DNA of 64,000 nucleotides from Entoloma clypeatum. Taxonomy: Eukaryota > Basidiomycota > Agaricomycetes > Agaricales > Entolomataceae. A model generated the notes under the pieces. It had not been told where the DNA came from and ran no database searches. It saw nothing but the letters and a program-made list of their open reading frames with translations. Both the position numbers and the translations under genes were made by a program. The stretch lies in the NCBI GenBank assembly GCA_963565915.1, contig OY751490.1, positions 3,720,001 to 3,784,000 of the forward strand, written 5' to 3'. Positions 1 through 13,156 of the stretch are shown in pieces. Within the stretch, counting starts at the first letter, position 1, and each line of letters begins with the position of its first letter.

Positions 1-3000
1 AACATTTCCTCCCACTCCGGCGTTCGGCACATCGGGTTTTGATCAGCAGCCAACGCCTGTTTTTGGACAGGCCTCGCAACCTGTACCTGCTTTCGGGAAA
101 CCTCAAACATCTTCGGCGTTTGGCGGCGCGGTTTCTGCGTCGCCTTTCGGTCAACAAGCAACGGGACCCTCGGCGTCTGGACAACCATCCCAGCCAGTCT
201 CCGCTTTTGGGTCAACAACAGTTTCGACACCTGCATTCGGGAGTGGCGTAAGCACAAGTGCATTTGGAAGCGGAAGCGCGTTCGGGAGCACCAGTTTCGG
301 CAGCACGTCGCCAACCGCCTTTGGGGGTGCCTCATCTACGAGTCCATTTGGGAGCACATTTGGCCCCTCATCGGCTGCTACAACTACAATTGGAAACGCC
401 TTCAGCGCGTTTTCCAACAAGTCAGGTGCTAACAACGCATTTGGCCAGGCGAGTTTTGGATTTGGCACACCGACTCCTGCCCCATCTGCTGCCGAGATGA
501 CACGCGAAGAATCCATGGCGGATGATACAGGGCCCTCTTTCGGCGGGTTGTCGCTTGGTGGAGGTTCCGGCGCGGATACCTCCAAAGCACCGAAAGCTGG
601 AATATTTGGCGCGTTACCAGCAGCGCCGCCCGCATCCATGACGACTCCGACGACTTCTTCTGCGTTTGGGGCGAGCACGATCAAACCTGCGACTGGGTTC
701 GGTGCTTTCAGCAATTTCAAATCAACAGAGACGACAGAACCAACGAAACCGAGCACGGAGACGACAACCTCAGCAACAGCATTTGGGACTTCCAAACCTG
801 CTTCCCAACCTTCGTTTGGGACATCATCGTTTGGGCAACCGTCTTTTGGTCAGCCCGCTTTCGGCCAGCCAGCATTTGGCCAGACGGGGTTTGGGAAACC
901 CGCAGCCACCGCCGCTACCACCACTAGTTCAGGCGGCTTCGCAGCGTTTGCTGTGAAACCCGCAACTTTTGGTGGTGCAGCTGCACAACAAACCTCGAGC
1001 TCTGATTTAGCATTCGGGGCTGCTGCGAAATTGACATCGCCGACAGGTGGTGGCTTTCAGGCATTTGCATCCGCCACTCCAGGCGCATTCGGGGCTGCAG
1101 CAGGTAATGGACCCGCTTTTGGTGCCGCATCTGCGACGTCGGGGTTTGGTTCCGGAAGTGCGTCGCCCTTTGCTCCTGCTGCCCCTTCAGAGCCTTCCAA
1201 ATCGCCCTTCGCATTAACTAGTACCGCTACCGCCCCCTTCGGTGTTTCCACGAGTGCATCACCATTCGGAGTTCAGGCGAGTACCTCCCCATTTGCCAGG
1301 GACGAACCATCGACCGCTAAGAAGCCTTTTGCATCACCTTCACCCTCACCTGTCTCCACTCCAAGACTCGGCTCAGCCACCATCGACTCAGAGAACGAAA
1401 GTCCACCTCCACCTCCAGCATTTAAGACACCATCCACCACCAGTTCTTTCGGCACGTCGACGACTCCAACTACAACTCCTGCCTTCAGCAACATACAAAC
1501 ATCAACGTCCATGTTCAAACCTGCATCGGGGTTCGGAGCCTTCGGGAGCGACAAGACCCCATCCTCATCCCCGTTTTTCAAAGCGGCCGCAGAGCCCAAG
1601 ACACCAAGCGTATCCGCCTTTGGAACAACCGGGCTCCCGAGCACAACCACGCCACCGTCCGCGGTAGCCGCTGCTACACCCATGTTTGGCTCGTCCTCTT
1701 CCTTGGGTGGCTTCAAATCGCCGTTCTCGCCAGCGTCGCCGACGCCAGCGACAGGGACAGCGGTAAAGGCACCTGTCTCTGGCGGGTTTGGCGCATTTAG
1801 CGGATCGCCAAGCGGGTTTAGTGCATTCGCGGGGCCGAAAAAGTCATTTGGGGAGTTGTTGAAGGATGGCGGTGATAAAGGCGCGACTGGGGCGACAAAG
1901 CCTGCGACGGCGTTTGGGGCAAAGAAGGAAGAAAAGATGAAGGAGACGCCGCAGGCCCCGTCTATCCCGAAGACTGCGCCTGTTTCTGCTTTTGATCCTG
2001 CCCCTGTCTTTAGTCCACCGAAGAAGGAAGAGGCCGAAAAGGAAGGAGAACAAGCTGAGCAAATCACAGGTGAGTGATGTGCATCTCGATGATTTTCCAT
2101 GTTTCTTATTGGGACCTGCAGCCCCGGGAGAGGCAAAAGCGAAAACGGGTTCCGACGAGTCGTTTGCAAGTCTCTCTTTGTCGACGGCCAGCTCTTTTGC
2201 TGAAGTCGAGCATGAACCTGTCAGCGAGGAAGAGGTCGCGTCAGGGAGTGAAGATGCCGAAGGAGAAGCTCAGGCTGAATCAGACGACGAATATATCTAC
2301 GAAGAGGAATCTGAGGAGTCATATTCCTCGAGTAGCGAGCTGTCTGATGTGCCTGAGGAGGGAGAGACACTAGAAGCGGAGGGATCGGAAAAAGATGAAC
2401 GATCGAGTCTATCGTCTCCTCCGGAGCCCACCAATATTCCCCTCCCCGAGTCTCGCTCTCGCTCCGCCACACCCCAATTAGAGGTTCCGAAGATTCGCGT
2501 GACGCCTTCACCATCGCCTACAGAATCTTCAGTATCCGATGAATTGTCAGCTATCAGAGAACGGAGCACAACACCTCCTGATACGCCTGTCAAGGAACCG
2601 TCTCCTCCATTAAAATCTTCCCCCACACCACCCCCGACGACAAGTCCTTCACCTCCCGCTTTCGGCCTTGGTCGTCCAAGCACGCGCCCGACGCGCAGCT
2701 CTCCTTTGGCCAGCACCCCGGTCTCCCTAGAGGACGAAGAGGAAGACGACAAAACGGCTGTGCCGGTTCCAGTGGTCAGACCAGAGCCCGTGGTCGCGAA
2801 GCCCATTGAAGTACCACTGAAAGAGGAAGAAGAGGAATCGAAGGTCAGACCGACCAGGCCCAAGACACCACCTCTCCTCTCAACTCTGGGCTCTCCGAGC
2901 CCGCCTATACCAGAAACACCTACGTTGAAACCCATGCCATCTCCTTACCCGGTTGCCTCCCCAGCTCCATTTAGCCTTTTTGTAAAACGCAAAGCTGCTA

Positions 3001-5071
3001 CCCCCGAACCATCCCCTCTCATAGCTGCATCTCCGCCCCCTGCGAGCATCTTCGGTGAGCCTAGCAAACCTACAGTCTTTGCCTTTGGTGGTGGTAGTGG
3101 TGCTGCTGCCGCCCGTGCAACGGCTTCTAGCGCGTCTTTCATTGGAGCACCACTTGCTCCTGCCAAACCTGCAACAGCTCCAAGCACTTCCGTCTTCGGA
3201 GGATCGGCTTCCGCGCCGTCGACAACTCCAGCGATATCATTCAGCCCGTTTACTCTCACAGGGAAACCTGAGGAGAAGAAGCCAGCCTCCGCGCCCGCAT
3301 CTCTCTTCCCATCAGCAGCGCCCACTCCAGCTCCAGTCTTCGGTGCCTCATGGACTTCGGCGAAACCAGCTACGACGACAACCGCACCAGTACCATTTGG
3401 TCTTGGTCCTTTCAATCTGAAGGACAAGGCGCCCGAAAAACCTGCGCCGTCTGAAGCGCCGCTGCTGTTCAGAAAGCCGGCTGGACCTCCTCAGACCCCA
3501 CAAGCCCTTAAGCCTCGGGGTTTGAGTTTAACGACACCTTCTCCGCCAAAGCCTCCGCCAGAAGCGACTATGGAAGAAGGGTTGCAGAAAGAGTGTGCTC
3601 GTTTGGTGTTCATCCTGACTCAGGAGCTCGCAAGTGTGAGTATTTATTTCGATTCATCCGCAGGTCTTGATTAGTACTGAGAACTGCCTCGTGGAATAGC
3701 TGAAACAGCTTGCGGAGGCAGGTCAAAAGCGAATAGAGATGACCAAGTCTTTGGGTGGATCACGGCATAGAGTCGACCTCGGAAACCCAGAGAAGTGGGC
3801 CTTAGACGATGTTATGCAGTTTGGTCAGGTGCTGTTGCAGTTTGAGAAGGAGCTGGTGGAGCTGAGAGAACAGAGAGATGCGCAGAAGCAGACGTTGAGA
3901 GAGATTCAGAGTAATATGCTGAAAGGTGCGTTCGTTTGGCCATGTTGCGTGACAGCTGTCCTGATGTGGTGGGGGTCGTAGCTGTAACGCGAAAGGAAGA
4001 GATTAGCCGGTTCAATAAGGCCAAGACAGACAAAGAGTTTTCAAAGATGCTGAAATCAAGGACGCTAGGTCCAGAGCATCTAGAGACGCAAACTCAGTTG
4101 AGGCGGAGCATCCGGGTTCGTCTCTTCTTCCTTGATTCTGGCTTGATATGCTCATCTTGTTTTCTAGACAATACGAGACCGTATAACGAAGCTTGAGGAG
4201 AATCTCAAGGCCTGCAAAAAGAGGCTAAATGAACGGAAGTCGGGACGACCCTCGTTGAAGTAGGTCCTTGTATCCTTTTCTGTCTCCCAAGCTCAACAAC
4301 CTACCCCAGGGCACCGTCATTGGATACGATCAACCGCACCTACCGGAACATTGACCTGGCAATACAACAACAAGCGGACGATGTGGCCCGACTCACTCTA
4401 CGTTTATCCAAGCTCAAGCTCTCAACCTCGTCGAAAGCCTCTGCTTCCACCAATGGCCGGGATGCACGTCTACCAGACCCCGTCGCCCGCCCTTACAGCG
4501 TCACACCGCACGTAGCCGTCACCACTGCTGCAGCGCTCAACGCCGAACGGTCCGCACACCGCCTGAAGCGTGCCCTGCTCTCCGTGCGACCGGAGCCCTG
4601 CTCAACACAAAAGCCAAGGTTGCACCACCTGCGCCTATCGCGTTCACCACACCTCAAAAGGCACCTTTGTCAGATTCAAACTTTGCGTTCAAGTCCCGTT
4701 GTCGACGCCGCTGTTCTCATCGTCTGGACGGGCACGCCTAATCGCGAGGAGCGCAACAAGCACTGAATTGGACACTGCCGGAAGACCACTTCAATCCGGC
4801 TACACCCCCCGCGTTGTGAAGAGGGGCGCGACGGTGGGGGCGAAGAGGCATAGTCCTGGGGTGCCATTGAAGCTTCACACGCCCGGGCAGCAGGGCGGAT
4901 TCCAGCCGTCGGTATTGTCGGGACAAACCTGCAGCGCCATCATCAACCCCGCCGTCCTTTAGTTGGGGACCATTGCCCGACGTTTAAGACGACTTCGACG
5001 ACCCATGGTGGAGACAGTGAGCTAACGCCACCAAAACTGCGACTATGACAGGTAGTCCATGGGGTAAATAG
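1..5071 (+). pseudogene. 5'-truncated second copy of the FG-nucleoporin gene (probable assembly duplicate)
   Basis: This copy enters inside the large FG-repeat exon and lacks the N-terminal propeller exons. Exons by homology with the complete copy are 1-2069, 2122-3635, 3700-3925, 3982-4115, 4168-4259 and 4310-5071. The first five keep their reading frames. The last exon is broken by several one-base indels from about 4598 onwards, for example a C lost in a CCCC run, a G lost near 4694 and an extra A near 4926. A real gene with no promoter, no 5' half and errors only near the gap is unlikely, so I read it as an assembly artefact of the gene at 6534-13156. Confidence 0.75.
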
Positions 5072-5143
5072 CACTTACTCAGAATGAGTATATAGTAGTA
5101 TGTGCATTGTAGTAATTGTCATGACTAGTTTTGATGTGCCGCA

Positions 5144-6138
5144 CTACTCTGTCTGGGCCGTCACCCTGTCCACTTCCTTGTCTTCCGATTCTGGCACAAA
5201 AGACTCCTCGCTCTCGCTATCGGGGGAACCTCTGCCCCCTCATCGTCCTCTGCATCCTCGAACGAGTCGTCAAATCGTGGGGATCCTCAATGATGGATTC
5301 GAAATACGCAAGAGCCGCCTGGAGATGATGGCAAGACATGGAAGAAAAAAAAATGTCTAGTACGGCGCGAATCGATTATCGTTGACAAAATCGCTGCGCA
5401 CCCTCCCGACTTCACTGAGCTCTTGCTCCTGGTCGCCCGTGAACGTTTCAAAGTTTGAAGAATCGATGAACGCGTCGTCTATGCCGTCGGTTTCGTCGGA
5501 CCCGGTGTCTGGGTCGGGGTGGAGGGCTGCACATATGGATAGGCATTCGAATATTGGGTCCACTGTAGGGTGGATATGAGTGCCGTTTGAGGGACAAGTG
5601 TTGTTTGGTTAGGGTAGGAGGGGGCGTACGTGAGGCGGTGTTTTGCGGGAAGATGGAGAGCTCTCTTAGTTCCGTGTCTTCGTCTTCTTCGGTCGTAGGA
5701 GCGACGGCGGCGCCGTTGACTTGCGCTGTCATCGTCGAGCTGGCAATATATCGAAGGACCCTGTTCCCGCGCGATTACAGCATGGAGCGTGATCGCAGGG
5801 GTAAGCGATCTGGAAACCGCGTCCGGTGGTGGACATGACGCCAGCACACTAGTAATCACAAAAAGAAACAGAAAAAAAAACATTGAGTGCTGTCCCAAGT
5901 AAAGAAAAAGGATCTTTCTTTCTTCCTACCTGGTGATCACATAAAGAGTCCCCTGAGCGCCATCTTGCTCTGTGAAGCCGTCGATGGCAGGATCAAGCTT
6001 GACGGAAACATTTTCTTCGCGATGTCTGAGGACGGGTGGGATGTCGTTGAAAGATGACGGTGTTGAGGCAATGATGTTTTTGTGCTCTTCCGGAGAGACG
6101 AAGTTCGGGATGGTCGTTATCAGATTCACTGCGGGCAT
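5144..6138 (-). pseudogene. Frame-broken second copy of the ICln gene (probable assembly duplicate)
   Basis: The first exon, from the ATG at 6138, is intact and matches the good copy at 14227. Downstream exons carry small indels relative to the good copy, around 5220, 5257, 5570, 5730, 5768-5780, 5800 and 5838. These destroy the frame and one splice acceptor. It lies within 400 bp of the N gap, where sequence quality appears lowest. See the intact gene at 13229-14227 for function. Confidence 0.75.
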
Positions 6139-6194
6139 CGTGGAGGAAGGTGAGCAAAACCTTTTTGTAGGGTTAGGGTTGGCACCTGATCACG

Positions 6195-6394
6195 NNNNNN
6201 NNNNNNNNNNNNNNNNNNNNNNNNNNNNNNNNNNNNNNNNNNNNNNNNNNNNNNNNNNNNNNNNNNNNNNNNNNNNNNNNNNNNNNNNNNNNNNNNNNNN
6301 NNNNNNNNNNNNNNNNNNNNNNNNNNNNNNNNNNNNNNNNNNNNNNNNNNNNNNNNNNNNNNNNNNNNNNNNNNNNNNNNNNNNNNNNNNNNNN
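6195..6394. other. Assembly gap (200 N)
   Basis: Exactly 200 undetermined bases join the end of the duplicated block to a sequence that lies upstream of the nucleoporin gene. A round-number length suggests a scaffolding placeholder rather than a measured gap. Confidence 0.98.
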
Positions 6395-6533
6395 CCTGCT
6401 TAGCAGTAGTGGTTACCCCTTGTACCTAGTACAGACCGGACTGCGATCGGGCACCGGTATATAAATTGAGGTTTTAAAAATAAAAAAATAAAAAAAGCTC
6501 TGAGCTCGCCAGACTCCCGCTCTTACGGCTCTC
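6395..6533 (+). promoter_or_regulatory. Probable promoter/5' UTR of the nucleoporin gene
   Basis: A TATA-like TATATAAATTG lies at about 6457-6467, roughly 70 bp upstream of the first ATG. It is followed by an A-rich stretch and the start codon context TCTC-ATG at 6534. Only 139 bp are available before the gap, so upstream elements cannot be seen. Confidence 0.45.
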
Positions 6534-9500
6534 ATGGAACAATTCACACTGCTCGTCCGACCCCAGCAGTTCCAGGTTCAGATCGATGCTGCTCCCAAGG
6601 AATGCCCGTCCGAAGGCTTCAACGTATGTACACAATACCTTCCTGCATCCAGAATTCTGCTGACATGCGGGTTCCAGTACCCAACGTTCCGTCTAATAAA
6701 TAAGCAAGGGCGCGTTAATCTCTCGCCCGAACCGTTGAATCCGGAATCGTCCAATGCATACCGGCTGTTTGCAGTAGCAAACTTGAGGGGTTGGTTCGCG
6801 GCAGTAACAAGACAGAGCAGCGGTTCATTTTGTGTGTTACATTGTCAGAATTCTTGAGTTCTCTTGTGGCTCACCCTGCTTTCCAAAGCGCTCGTTTGCT
6901 CCCCTCTGGCCGATCTTCGTTCCGCGTTTAAATCGGCGAAAGACGACAGTCAAGAAGTCTTCGTTCCAAAACGCACAATATCCTTGGAGAGCGGAAGGCC
7001 CAACATCCTCGCATTCGCCTGCAATGACACTCGCCTATTCGTCGGTCTCGAGCAAGGTCAACTGCTGGTGTATGATACCGAGTCGCTATTCTCTGCCGGG
7101 TCCGACACTGTGACACCATCAAACATCCACCCAGACCAGTCTGGTCCCATACGACAGATTGCACCGAATCCGGGGATAGAACCAAACTTGTCCGATATCA
7201 TTGCTGTCGTCCGTTCCAACGGGTCGGTCGCATTGTTCAACACGAAATTGGAATCGCAGGGAGGCTGGGCCGCTGGAGATGCTGCCGCCATGCCTGTCGC
7301 AGGTACTTGTCTCACCTTCTCTCATGCGAGCTCATGAATCTCACACCTGCCCAGTCGCATGGTCTCCTAAAGGCAAACATATAGCCATCGGTCTACAGAG
7401 CGGCGACATTCTGACATATCCTCTAAACAACAAGACGTCACCACACAAACACATCCCTCCCACGGCACATCCGCCTCTTGTCTCTCTCATCTGGCTAGCG
7501 CCAGGCCATACCTTCAAAACAACATATAGACCTGCTGCTGGCGGCAACTCGGACGCCTGCCAACATATCGTCTCGCTTGACGCAAAATCCTCAACTGGTA
7601 CCTACGTTACGCCAAATCATCCTTTTCCTCTCCCCGATCGCAACCCGGAAGCCTTCACAATTGTGCTTCCTAGGTGGGACGAAGATGTTTCATCCAATGT
7701 GTCAAAATCCCTCGTGGTAGTCGGAGACAGATCTTCCATTGACTTAGAGGTTCTTGGGAACAACGATGCGCAGTGGCATCACCAGTCGCAAGAAAACCCA
7801 CTCACGCTGCCGCTGGACAAGAACATGGATGACACAATGCTTCTCTCGCTGGACGTCGACTTGACCGACACATCCTCTTCCTTCCCTCACATGTATGCAT
7901 ATCTCAATGACGGGACGCTTCAAGGCTGGGTATTGGAGCACACTAAAGCATATGCGGGAATAATATTTCCTCAGGCTGTATCAGCCTCATTTGAACAGGC
8001 GTCCACCCCCGCCACTGGGCAACCCTCCTTCGGCGAGCACTCCACATTCCCGTCTTCTTTCGGGAGGAAGCCCCCTGGCTCAACATTTCCTCCCACTCCG
8101 GCGTTCGGCACATCGGGTTTTGATCAGCAGCCAACGCCTGTTTTTGGACAGGCCTCGCAACCTGTACCTGCTTTCGGGAAACCTCAAACATCTTCGGCGT
8201 TTGGCGGCGCGGTTTCTGCGTCGCCTTTCGGTCAACAAGCAACGGGACCCTCGGCGTCTGGACAACCATCCCAGCCAGTCTCCGCTTTTGGGTCAACAAC
8301 AGTTTCGACACCTGCATTCGGGAGTGGCGTAAGCACAAGTGCATTTGGAAGCGGAAGCGCGTTCGGGAGCACCAGTTTCGGCAGCACGTCGCCAACCGCC
8401 TTTGGGGGTGCCTCATCTACGAGTCCATTTGGGAGCACATTTGGCCCCTCATCGGCTGCTACAACTACAATTGGAAACGCCTTCAGCGCGTTTTCCAACA
8501 AGTCAGGTGCTAACAACGCATTTGGCCAGGCGAGTTTTGGATTTGGCACACCGACTCCTGCCCCATCTGCTGCCGAGATGACACGCGAAGAATCCATGGC
8601 GGATGATACAGGGCCCTCTTTCGGCGGGTTGTCGCTTGGTGGAGGTTCCGGCGCGGATACCTCCAAAGCACCGAAAGCTGGAATATTTGGCGCGTTACCA
8701 GCAGCGCCGCCCGCATCCATGACGACTCCGACGACTTCTTCTGCGTTTGGGGCGAGCACGATCAAACCTGCGACTGGGTTCGGTGCTTTCAGCAATTTCA
8801 AATCAACAGAGACGACAGAACCAACGAAACCGAGCACGGAGACGACAACCTCAGCAACAGCATTTGGGACTTCCAAACCTGCTTCCCAACCTTCGTTTGG
8901 GACATCATCGTTTGGGCAACCGTCTTTTGGTCAGCCCGCTTTCGGCCAGCCAGCATTTGGCCAGACGGGGTTTGGGAAACCCGCAGCCACCGCCGCTACC
9001 ACCACTAGTTCAGGCGGCTTCGCAGCGTTTGCTGTGAAACCCGCAACTTTTGGTGGTGCAGCTGCACAACAAACCTCGAGCTCTGATTTAGCATTCGGGG
9101 CTGCTGCGAAATTGACATCGCCGACAGGTGGTGGCTTTCAGGCATTTGCATCCGCCACTCCAGGCGCATTCGGGGCTGCAGCAGGTAATGGACCCGCTTT
9201 TGGTGCCGCATCTGCGACGTCGGGGTTTGGTTCCGGAAGTGCGTCGCCCTTTGCTCCTGCTGCCCCTTCAGAGCCTTCCAAATCGCCCTTCGCATTAACT
9301 AGTACCGCTACCGCCCCCTTCGGTGTTTCCACGAGTGCATCACCATTCGGAGTTCAGGCGAGTACCTCCCCATTTGCCAGGGACGAACCATCGACCGCTA
9401 AGAAGCCTTTTGCATCACCTTCACCCTCACCTGTCTCCACTCCAAGACTCGGCTCAGCCACCATCGACTCAGAGAACGAAAGTCCACCTCCACCTCCAGC

Positions 9501-12500
9501 ATTTAAGACACCATCCACCACCAGTTCTTTCGGCACGTCGACGACTCCAACTACAACTCCTGCCTTCAGCAACATACAAACATCAACGTCCATGTTCAAA
9601 CCTGCATCGGGGTTCGGAGCCTTCGGGAGCGACAAGACCCCATCCTCATCCCCGTTTTTCAAAGCGGCCGCAGAGCCCAAGACACCAAGCGTATCCGCCT
9701 TTGGAACAACCGGGCTCCCGAGCACAACCACGCCACCGTCCGCGGTAGCCGCTGCTACACCCATGTTTGGCTCGTCCTCTTCCTTGGGTGGCTTCAAATC
9801 GCCGTTCTCGCCAGCGTCGCCGACGCCAGCGACAGGGACAGCGGTAAAGGCACCTGTCTCTGGCGGGTTTGGCGCATTTAGCGGATCGCCAAGCGGGTTT
9901 AGTGCATTCGCGGGGCCGAAAAAGTCATTTGGGGAGTTGTTGAAGGATGGCGGTGATAAAGGCGCGACTGGGGCGACAAAGCCTGCGACGGCGTTTGGGG
10001 CAAAGAAGGAAGAAAAGATGAAGGAGACGCCGCAGGCCCCGTCTATCCCGAAGACTGCGCCTGTTTCTGCTTTTGATCCTGCCCCTGTCTTTAGTCCACC
10101 GAAGAAGGAAGAGGCCGAAAAGGAAGGAGAACAAGCTGAGCAAATCACAGGTGAGTGATGTGCATCTCGATGATTTTCCATGTTTCTTATTGGGACCTGC
10201 AGCCCCGGGAGAGGCAAAAGCGAAAACGGGTTCCGACGAGTCGTTTGCAAGTCTCTCTTTGTCGACGGCCAGCTCTTTTGCTGAAGTCGAGCATGAACCT
10301 GTCAGCGAGGAAGAGGTCGCGTCAGGGAGTGAAGATGCCGAAGGAGAAGCTCAGGCTGAATCAGACGACGAATATATCTACGAAGAGGAATCTGAGGAGT
10401 CATATTCCTCGAGTAGCGAGCTGTCTGATGTGCCTGAGGAGGGAGAGACACTAGAAGCGGAGGGATCGGAAAAAGATGAACGATCGAGTCTATCGTCTCC
10501 TCCGGAGCCCACCAATATTCCCCTCCCCGAGTCTCGCTCTCGCTCCGCCACACCCCAATTAGAGGTTCCGAAGATTCGCGTGACGCCTTCACCATCGCCT
10601 ACAGAATCTTCAGTATCCGATGAATTGTCAGCTATCAGAGAACGGAGCACAACACCTCCTGATACGCCTGTCAAGGAACCGTCTCCTCCATTAAAATCTT
10701 CCCCCACACCACCCCCGACGACAAGTCCTTCACCTCCCGCTTTCGGCCTTGGTCGTCCAAGCACGCGCCCGACGCGCAGCTCTCCTTTGGCCAGCACCCC
10801 GGTCTCCCTAGAGGACGAAGAGGAAGACGACAAAACGGCTGTGCCGGTTCCAGTGGTCAGACCAGAGCCCGTGGTCGCGAAGCCCATTGAAGTACCACTG
10901 AAAGAGGAAGAAGAGGAATCGAAGGTCAGACCGACCAGGCCCAAGACACCACCTCTCCTCTCAACTCTGGGCTCTCCGAGCCCGCCTATACCAGAAACAC
11001 CTACGTTGAAACCCATGCCATCTCCTTACCCGGTTGCCTCCCCAGCTCCATTTAGCCTTTTTGTAAAACGCAAAGCTGCTACCCCCGAACCATCCCCTCT
11101 CATAGCTGCATCTCCGCCCCCTGCGAGCATCTTCGGTGAGCCTAGCAAACCTACAGTCTTTGCCTTTGGTGGTGGTAGTGGTGCTGCTGCCGCCCGTGCA
11201 ACGGCTTCTAGCGCGTCTTTCATTGGAGCACCACTTGCTCCTGCCAAACCTGCAACAGCTCCAAGCACTTCCGTCTTCGGAGGATCGGCTTCCGCGCCGT
11301 CGACAACTCCAGCGATATCATTCAGCCCGTTTACTCTCACAGGGAAACCTGAGGAGAAGAAGCCAGCCTCCGCGCCCGCATCTCTCTTCCCATCAGCAGC
11401 GCCCACTCCAGCTCCAGTCTTCGGTGCCTCATGGACTTCGGCGAAACCAGCTACGACGACAACCGCACCAGTACCATTTGGTCTTGGTCCTTTCAATCTG
11501 AAGGACAAGGCGCCCGAAAAACCTGCGCCGTCTGAAGCGCCGCTGCTGTTCAGAAAGCCGGCTGGACCTCCTCAGACCCCACAAGCCCTTAAGCCTCGGG
11601 GTTTGAGTTTAACGACACCTTCTCCGCCAAAGCCTCCGCCAGAAGCGACTATGGAAGAAGGGTTGCAGAAAGAGTGTGCTCGTTTGGTGTTCATCCTGAC
11701 TCAGGAGCTCGCAAGTGTGAGTATTTATTTCGATTCATCCGCAGGTCTTGATTAGTACTGAGAACTGCCTCGTGGAATAGCTGAAACAGCTTGCGGAGGC
11801 AGGTCAAAAGCGAATAGAGATGACCAAGTCTTTGGGTGGATCACGGCATAGAGTCGACCTCGGAAACCCAGAGAAGTGGGCCTTAGACGATGTTATGCAG
11901 TTTGGTCAGGTGCTGTTGCAGTTTGAGAAGGAGCTGGTGGAGCTGAGAGAACAGAGAGATGCGCAGAAGCAGACGTTGAGAGAGATTCAGAGTAATATGC
12001 TGAAAGGTGCGTTCGTTTGGCCATGTTGCGTGACAGCTGTCCTGATGTGGTGGGGGTCGTAGCTGTAACGCGAAAGGAAGAGATTAGCCGGTTCAATAAG
12101 GCCAAGACAGACAAAGAGTTTTCAAAGATGCTGAAATCAAGGACGCTAGGTCCAGAGCATCTAGAGACGCAAACTCAGTTGAGGCGGAGCATCCGGGTTC
12201 GTCTCTTCTTCCTTGATTCTGGCTTGATATGCTCATCTTGTTTTCTAGACAATACGAGACCGTATAACGAAGCTTGAGGAGAATCTCAAGGCCTGCAAAA
12301 AGAGGCTAAATGAACGGAAGTCGGGACGACCCTCGTTGAAGTAGGTCCTTGTATCCTTTTCTGTCTCCCAAGCTCAACAACCTACCCCAGGGCACCGTCA
12401 TTGGATACGATCAACCGCACCTACCGGAACATTGACCTGGCAATACAACAACAAGCGGACGATGTGGCCCGACTCACTCTACGTTTATCCAAGCTCAAGC

Positions 12501-13156
12501 TCTCAACCTCGTCGAAAGCCTCTGCTTCCACCAATGGCCGGGATGCACGTCTACCAGACCCCGTCGCCCGCCCTTACAGCGTCACACCGCACGTAGCCGT
12601 CACCACTGCTGCAGCGCTCAACGCCGAACGGTCCGCACACCGCCTGAAGCGTGCCCTGCTCTCCGTGCGACCGGAGCCCCTGCTCAACACAAAAGCCAAG
12701 GTTGCACCACCTGCGCCTATCGCGTTCACCACACCTCAAAAGGCACCTTTGTCAGATTCAAACTTTGCGTTCAAGGTCCCGTTGTCGACGCCGCTGTTCT
12801 CATCGTCTGGACCGGGCACGCCTAATCGCGAGGGAGCGCAACAAGCACTGAATTGGACACTGCCGGAAGACCACTTCAATCCGGCTACACCCCCCGCGGT
12901 TGTGAAGAGGGGCGCGACGGTGGGGGCGAAGAGGCATAGTCCTGGGGTGCCATTGAAGCTTCACACGCCCGGGCAGCAGGGCGGATTCCAGCCGTCGGTA
13001 TTGTCGGGACAACCTGCAGCGCCATCATCAACCCCGCCGTCCTTTAGTTGGGGACCATTGCCGACGTTTAAGACGACTTCGACGACCATGGTGGAGACAG
13101 TGAAGCTAACGCCACCAAAAACTGCGACTATGACAGGTAGTCCATGGGGTAAATAG
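6534..13156 (+). CDS. NUP159: FG nucleoporin, Nup159/Nup214 type (about 2,060 aa, 9 exons)
   Basis: Inferred exons, with all junctions checked for phase: 6534-6623, 6678-6831 (or 6822), 6889-7302, 7355-10150, 10203-11716, 11781-12006, 12063-12196, 12249-12340 and 12391-13156. Introns are 50-70 bp. Residues ~1-420 form an N-terminal domain that fits the beta-propeller of this family. About residues 430-1590 are low-complexity and rich in AFG, SFG and PFG repeats, interrupted by a very acidic Ser/Glu stretch near 1170-1250. Residues ~1655-1810 are charged and helical, consistent with the coiled coil that anchors Nup159/Nup214 to the cytoplasmic filaments of the nuclear pore, where the family docks the Dbp5 RNA helicase for mRNA export. 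The last exon contributes a Pro/Thr-rich tail with a few FG motifs. The tail-to-tail distance to ICln is 72 bp. Confidence is high for an FG nucleoporin and moderate for the Nup159 assignment. Confidence 0.82.

Larger units (their letters stand above)
1..6194. repeat. Near-identical duplicate of 8082-14283 (contig-end overlap)
   Basis: Base 1 corresponds to 8082 and base 6194 to 14283. The two copies look identical for the first ~4.6 kb at a constant offset of 8081. After that the left copy carries many single-base gains and losses, mostly in short homopolymers, so the offset is 8089 at the end. The copy stops exactly at the run of Ns. Indels concentrated next to a gap point to a low-quality redundant contig end or haplotig rather than a true tandem duplication. 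This is inference; read depth would settle it. Confidence 0.9.

Noticed and set aside
151..2169. Long minus-strand frames opposite the nucleoporin (214 and 298 codons)
   Set aside because: They mirror the repetitive GC-rich FG coding strand, have no domain, and recur identically in the duplicated block.
12063..12080. Acceptor CGAAAG at 12076 for the nucleoporin intron
   Set aside because: Leads to an in-frame TAG within four codons; GTAG at 12062 keeps the coiled-coil frame.
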